Positions 61,942-64,000 of a stretch of 64,000 bases of DNA are shown in pieces. How positions within the stretch are numbered: the stretch's first letter is position 1; each line of letters opens with the position of its first letter. The notes under the pieces are model-generated. The model worked only from the letters and a program-made list of their open reading frames with translations. It was not told the DNA's origin and did not search any database. The position numbers and the translations under genes were made by a program. Origin of the DNA: Bacteroides sp. (GTDB lineage: Bacteria; Bacteroidota; Bacteroidia; Bacteroidales; Bacteroidaceae); the NCBI GenBank assembly GCA_017472925.1, contig JAFUNS010000038.1:26831-90830 (forward strand). Direction: 5' to 3'.

Positions 61942-62758
61942 ATTCTCCTAATACTTTAAGTTCTTTGGTCAAGGGTGATACAGCATCGATGCTTTGACGG
62001 AAGCGCAGATAGTCGTTAAAGATCACATCCACGTAAAACAGATATTCCCATTCGCGTCCGATGATGGGCAAGGATTGTATCTTGGTGAGGTTTATTTTAT
62101 AGAACGAGAAGATGCTGAGCACTTGCGAGAGGCTTCCTTCGTTGTGGGGGAGGGAGAACACAATGTTTGCCTTGTTAATCTTCGAACGTTCGCGTAGGTC
62201 GTCAGCAATCCATGGGTCGGTTACCACCAAGAAGCGTGTAAAGTTATGCTTGTTGGTCTCAATACCTTCTTCCAGTATCTTCATGCCATACAGCTCGGCT
62301 GCATATTTGGAACAGATGGCTGCATGTCCTTTTAAATTATTACGCTTGATAAATTCCGCACTGGCTGCAGTGTCATCAGCTTCCACTACTTTCAGGTTGG
62401 GATGGCGTTTCAGGAACTGCTGGCATTGTGCCAATGCCACAGGGTGGGAGTTCACTTCGGTCAATGTATCCCAATCGTCTTCCGGCAGACATACGCAACT
62501 GTGCTTGATGCGGAGCTTATGTTCGCCTACAATGGTGGCACCGCTATCGCGAAGCAGTTCGTAGTTGTGCAACAAGCTACCGGCAATGGTGTTCTCGATG
62601 GCGAGCATACCAATCACGTTGCTGTCTTCCTTCATATGGTCGAATATTTCTTCGAAGGTGTCGCAGCAAATCAATTCCAGTTCTTCGTTGGGGAAGAATT
62701 GATGGGCGGCAATATCATGGAAAGAGCCCGGTATACCCTGTATGGCTATTTTCTTCAT
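61916..62758 (-). CDS. pheA: prephenate dehydratase PheA
   Basis: 280 residues, without a chorismate mutase domain. The dehydratase domain (1-185) starts IAIQGIPGSFHDIAAHQFF and contains the catalytic Thr motif NFTRFLVV; an ACT domain (about 195-275) has GSLSQVLSIFSFYKINLTKIQS, the phenylalanine feedback site. Produces phenylpyruvate. First structural gene of the operon, controlled by the leader and terminator upstream. Confidence 0.95.
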   Translation of the reverse strand: MKKIAIQGIPGSFHDIAAHQFFPNEELELICCDTFEEIFDHMKEDSNVIGMLAIENTIAGSLLHNYELLRDSGATIVGEHKLRIKHSCVCLPEDDWDTLTEVNSHPVALAQCQQFLKRHPNLKVVEADDTAASAEFIKRNNLKGHAAICSKYAAELYGMKILEEGIETNKHNFTRFLVVTDPWIADDLRERSKINKANIVFSLPHNEGSLSQVLSIFSFYKINLTKIQSLPIIGREWEYLFYVDVIFNDYLRFRQSIDAVSPLTKELKVLGEYEEGKSTL

Positions 62759-62780
62759 AGGTTTCTTTTATTAATAAGAA

Positions 62781-62864
62781 AATCCCGCCTTTGTGAAGCG
62801 GGATTCTTTTGTTATATCAATTCTTTATTTTCTATTAACGTACACATACAAACTCCCGCTTCAC
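62781..62864 (-). promoter_or_regulatory. attenuator of the aromatic operon (antiterminator/terminator)
   Basis: On the minus strand: segment 1 GTGAAGCGGGA (62864-62854, inside the leader ORF), segment 2 TCCCGCTTCAC (62803-62793), segment 3 GCGGGATT (62788-62781) followed by a T-rich run. Segments 1 and 2 are perfect 11-base complements; AATCCCGC (62805-62798) and segment 3 form an 8-bp terminator stem. The two structures exclude each other. Confidence 0.9.
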
Positions 62865-62924
62865 TTTGTTGCTAAAGTAAAAGTAATAAAAGAAGTAAAA
62901 ATATGTATTGTACAACGCTTTCAT
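62835..62924 (-). CDS. Phe/Tyr-rich leader peptide of the aromatic operon
   Basis: 29-codon ORF from ATG 62924 to TAA 62835, with six Phe and six Tyr codons; residues 8-17 are ten aromatics in a row (YFYFFYYFYF). The AAAGGAACA leader sequence precedes it and a -7 box lies 34 nt upstream. Codons 21-24 contain segment 1 of the attenuator. If charged Phe- or Tyr-tRNA is scarce the ribosome stalls on codons 8-17, segment 1 is free and the antiterminator forms; if not, the ribosome covers segment 1 and the terminator forms. The same logic as E. coli pheL. Translation is inferred, not shown. Confidence 0.92.
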   Translation of the reverse strand: MKALYNTYFYFFYYFYFSNKVKREFVCVR

Positions 62925-62958
62925 GTAAAAATGTTCCTTTTTGTTGTTAAACACGATG

Positions 62959-62966
62959 CAAATGTA
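62959..62966 (-). promoter_or_regulatory. -7 box TACATTTG of the aromatic operon
   Basis: TAnnTTTG match 34 nt before the leader ATG at 62924. Confidence 0.7.
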
Positions 62967-63025
62967 ATACTTTTCTAATAAAAACAAGCAAATAGGAAGA
63001 TTTTTTTTCAAGGATAGATTATTTT

Positions 63026-63424
63026 TTATGAAAAGTCCGTTTTTAGCATATTGATAAGTGCCACTCTTTGGAGGGAAAACGTGTTCCCTTTGTTTTGTAT
63101 ATACTCCAACAGAAACAATCCGTTTTGTCTTAGCCTGGATTTGAGCACCAGGTGTTCGTCTCCTGTCTCATCGGCAATTTTCAGGATTGTCATGGCGGCA
63201 AGTTCTATCTTCCCCATGCGATTTTCATCGTCTTTATATTGTTCCATAATCTCTTCGGGACTCAGCTCACTCAACTTTTCAGAGGATATGCCCAATATCT
63301 GTCGGGTGAGCGTGTCATATTCCACCCATTGTTGTGGGCGGACTTTCTGTTTGTTCAACAAAAAGTTCATGATGAGGGTGATGATTTCCTGAATCATTCG
63401 GAGGAGGTAATCTTGCTTTATCAT
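63026..63424 (-). CDS. hypothetical protein, DUF6483-like
   Basis: 132 residues, helical, soluble, starting MIKQDYLLRMIQEIITLIMNFLL, which resembles the DUF6483 family as I recall it. The middle (EEIMEQYKDDENRMGKIELAAMTILKIADETGDEHLVLKSRL) looks like a tetratricopeptide-like helical array. No catalytic motif. It has its own promoter and is followed by the aromatic leader promoter, with no sign of a shared function. Confidence 0.7.
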   Translation of the reverse strand: MIKQDYLLRMIQEIITLIMNFLLNKQKVRPQQWVEYDTLTRQILGISSEKLSELSPEEIMEQYKDDENRMGKIELAAMTILKIADETGDEHLVLKSRLRQNGLFLLEYIQNKGNTFSLQRVALINMLKTDFS

Positions 63425-63446
63425 AGCTTAAATTGTTTTGTTTTTG

Positions 63447-63454
63447 CAAATATA
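63447..63454 (-). promoter_or_regulatory. -7 box TATATTTG for the DUF6483-like gene
   Basis: TAnnTTTG match 22 nt before the ATG at 63424. The repeat AAACCGCCGTTTTC at 63461-63474 lies just upstream, about the -15 to -30 region. Confidence 0.6.
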
Positions 63455-63481
63455 CATATAAACCGCCGTTTTCCCATCCAT

Positions 63482-63518
63482 AAACCGCCGTTTTCTTCAT
63501 CGGAAAACGGCGGTTTTT
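63482..63518 (+). terminator. strong + strand hairpin with T tail, no + gene before it
   Basis: 14-bp stem AAACCGCCGTTTTC / GAAAACGGCGGTTT, loop TTCATCG, then TTT. A second copy of the left arm (AACCGCCGTTTTC) lies at 63462. Oriented as a terminator for + strand transcripts though both neighbours are on the minus strand. Confidence 0.6.
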
Positions 63519-63562
63519 ATTTTGGAACTTGTTAGTAAGTGTTTTTTTTAATGGTACGTTTT

Positions 63563-63758
63563 TTTAGGCACGGATTACACGGATTACACGGATTTCATGT
63601 CCTTGTGTTTCCATAGTCGTTCCGACTGATGCGATGACACGGATTTTTTACAGACTGGATGAATCTGTGTCATCCAAACAAGCCGAAGGCTTAAGAAAGG
63701 CAGAGGACGGGTTCCGTGCAATCCGTGTAATCCGTGCCTAAAAAAATCCGTGCCTAAA
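63563..63758. repeat. long inverted repeat, copy 4 (expanded)
   Basis: Begins TTTAGGCACGGATTACACGG and ends AATCCGTGTAATCCGTGCC; the centre is about 100 bp longer than in the other copies and holds a second inverted pair (GATGACACGGATTTTTTACAG / CTGGATGAATCTGTGTCATC). It follows the stop of the gene at the right edge. With the hairpin at 63482 it fills the 344-bp gap; no gene is seen there. Confidence 0.8.
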
Positions 63759-63768
63759 TTATATTATT

Positions 63769-64000
63769 TTACCGCACAGTTTCAGGGAAAATCTCCCCTT
63801 GCTGGGGCGGTTGATTCGTGAGCCAGTTGCTGTTGTCCCACACCACATCGGGGTCGGGGATGTCGGGGGTGGCAGGCTCCACGAAGGGAACGAAGCGGCC
63901 GTTGTGCGTGTTGTACTGGAACGAGGCCACGCCCGGCTGACCCAAGTGGCGGAACTTCACCTTCTGTACATGTACCCGGGTGACACCCCGCTCACGGTCG
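63769..64000 (-). CDS. unrecognised protein (partial, C-terminus only)
   Basis: Open frame from the right edge to TAA at 63769, about 76 codons, no start inside the window required. The tail is rich in Pro and Asp (PATPDIPDPDVVWDNSNW, NQPPQQGEIFPETVR) and has no motif I recognise. G+C content is clearly higher than in its neighbours. Not assigned. Confidence 0.6.
   Translation of the reverse strand, partial: DRERGVTRVHVQKVKFRHLGQPGVASFQYNTHNGRFVPFVEPATPDIPDPDVVWDNSNWLTNQPPQQGEIFPETVR

Noticed and set aside
22799-63758. Repeated ~20-bp units as a possible CRISPR array
   Set aside because: Copies are isolated inverted repeats kilobases apart, without regular spacers and without cas genes.

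Overview
The window is a gene-dense stretch of a Bacteroidales chromosome, most likely Bacteroides or Phocaeicola. Evidence: many starts are preceded by the Bacteroidetes -7 box TAnnTTTG, exported proteins include lipoproteins with acidic residues after the lipobox cysteine, and the families present (BtuG-type B12-binding lipoprotein, archaeal-type phosphoglycerate mutase between thrA and thrC, TonB-dependent receptors) are typical of the group. I see no rRNA or tRNA gene, phage, insertion sequence or CRISPR array. Both ends cut through genes: an SF1 helicase at the left and an unrecognised protein at the right.

Layout. 1-4.5 kb: SF1 helicase, acyltransferase, Cu/Zn-type permease with a heavy-metal domain, EamA transporter. 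4.6-6.5 kb: a compact ABC-type ATPase with a DUF4435/TOPRIM-like partner, resembling the gene pair of PARIS defence. 6.7-10.2 kb: M13 peptidase and GH28 lipoproteins. 10.4-16.5 kb: tripartite RND metal efflux with a His-rich accessory protein and adaptor. 16.5-20 kb: a regulator fusing a hemerythrin (iron-sulfur-repair-like) domain to a LuxR HTH, divergent from a Rid-family gene and a small fused ResB/CcsA cytochrome c assembly gene. 20-29 kb: metA, a U32 peptidase-like protein, a TonB receptor, and the radA - FAD protein - pseudo-receiver LuxR cluster.

29.2-39.1 kb: a threonine/methionine operon, thrA - apgM-type homoserine kinase candidate - thrC - metF - metH, preceded by a 26-codon ORF with eight Thr and eight Met codons (a candidate attenuator leader). 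39.3-42.3 kb: bcp peroxiredoxin, HEPN/MNT toxin-antitoxin pair, nuclease remnant, serpin. 42.3-55.4 kb: B12 region. A cobalamin riboswitch precedes btuB-btuG-btuF-btuC-btuD; divergent from it lie cobQ-cobD-cbiB, facing cobU-cobT-cobS-cobC. Together they import corrinoids and finish the lower ligand, which supplies the B12-dependent MetH. 55.5-58.7 kb: acetyltransferase, uncharacterised lipoprotein, SGNH esterase, outer-membrane protein.

58.7-63.4 kb: aromatic amino acid operon pheA - aminotransferase - DAHP synthase/chorismate mutase - tyrA, preceded by a 29-codon ORF with ten consecutive Phe/Tyr codons and by a terminator whose 5' arm can pair instead with an 11-base segment inside that ORF. 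This is a complete textbook attenuator readable directly from the sequence.

Two repeat families recur. A roughly 90-bp inverted repeat with arms like GGCACGGATTACACGGATT occurs four times, three of them exactly between convergent genes. A 70-90 bp REP-like palindrome (GTCATTCTGAGCGAAGCGAAGAATC type) occurs complete or as fragments about seven times, including inside two coding sequences and across the stop codon of a third.
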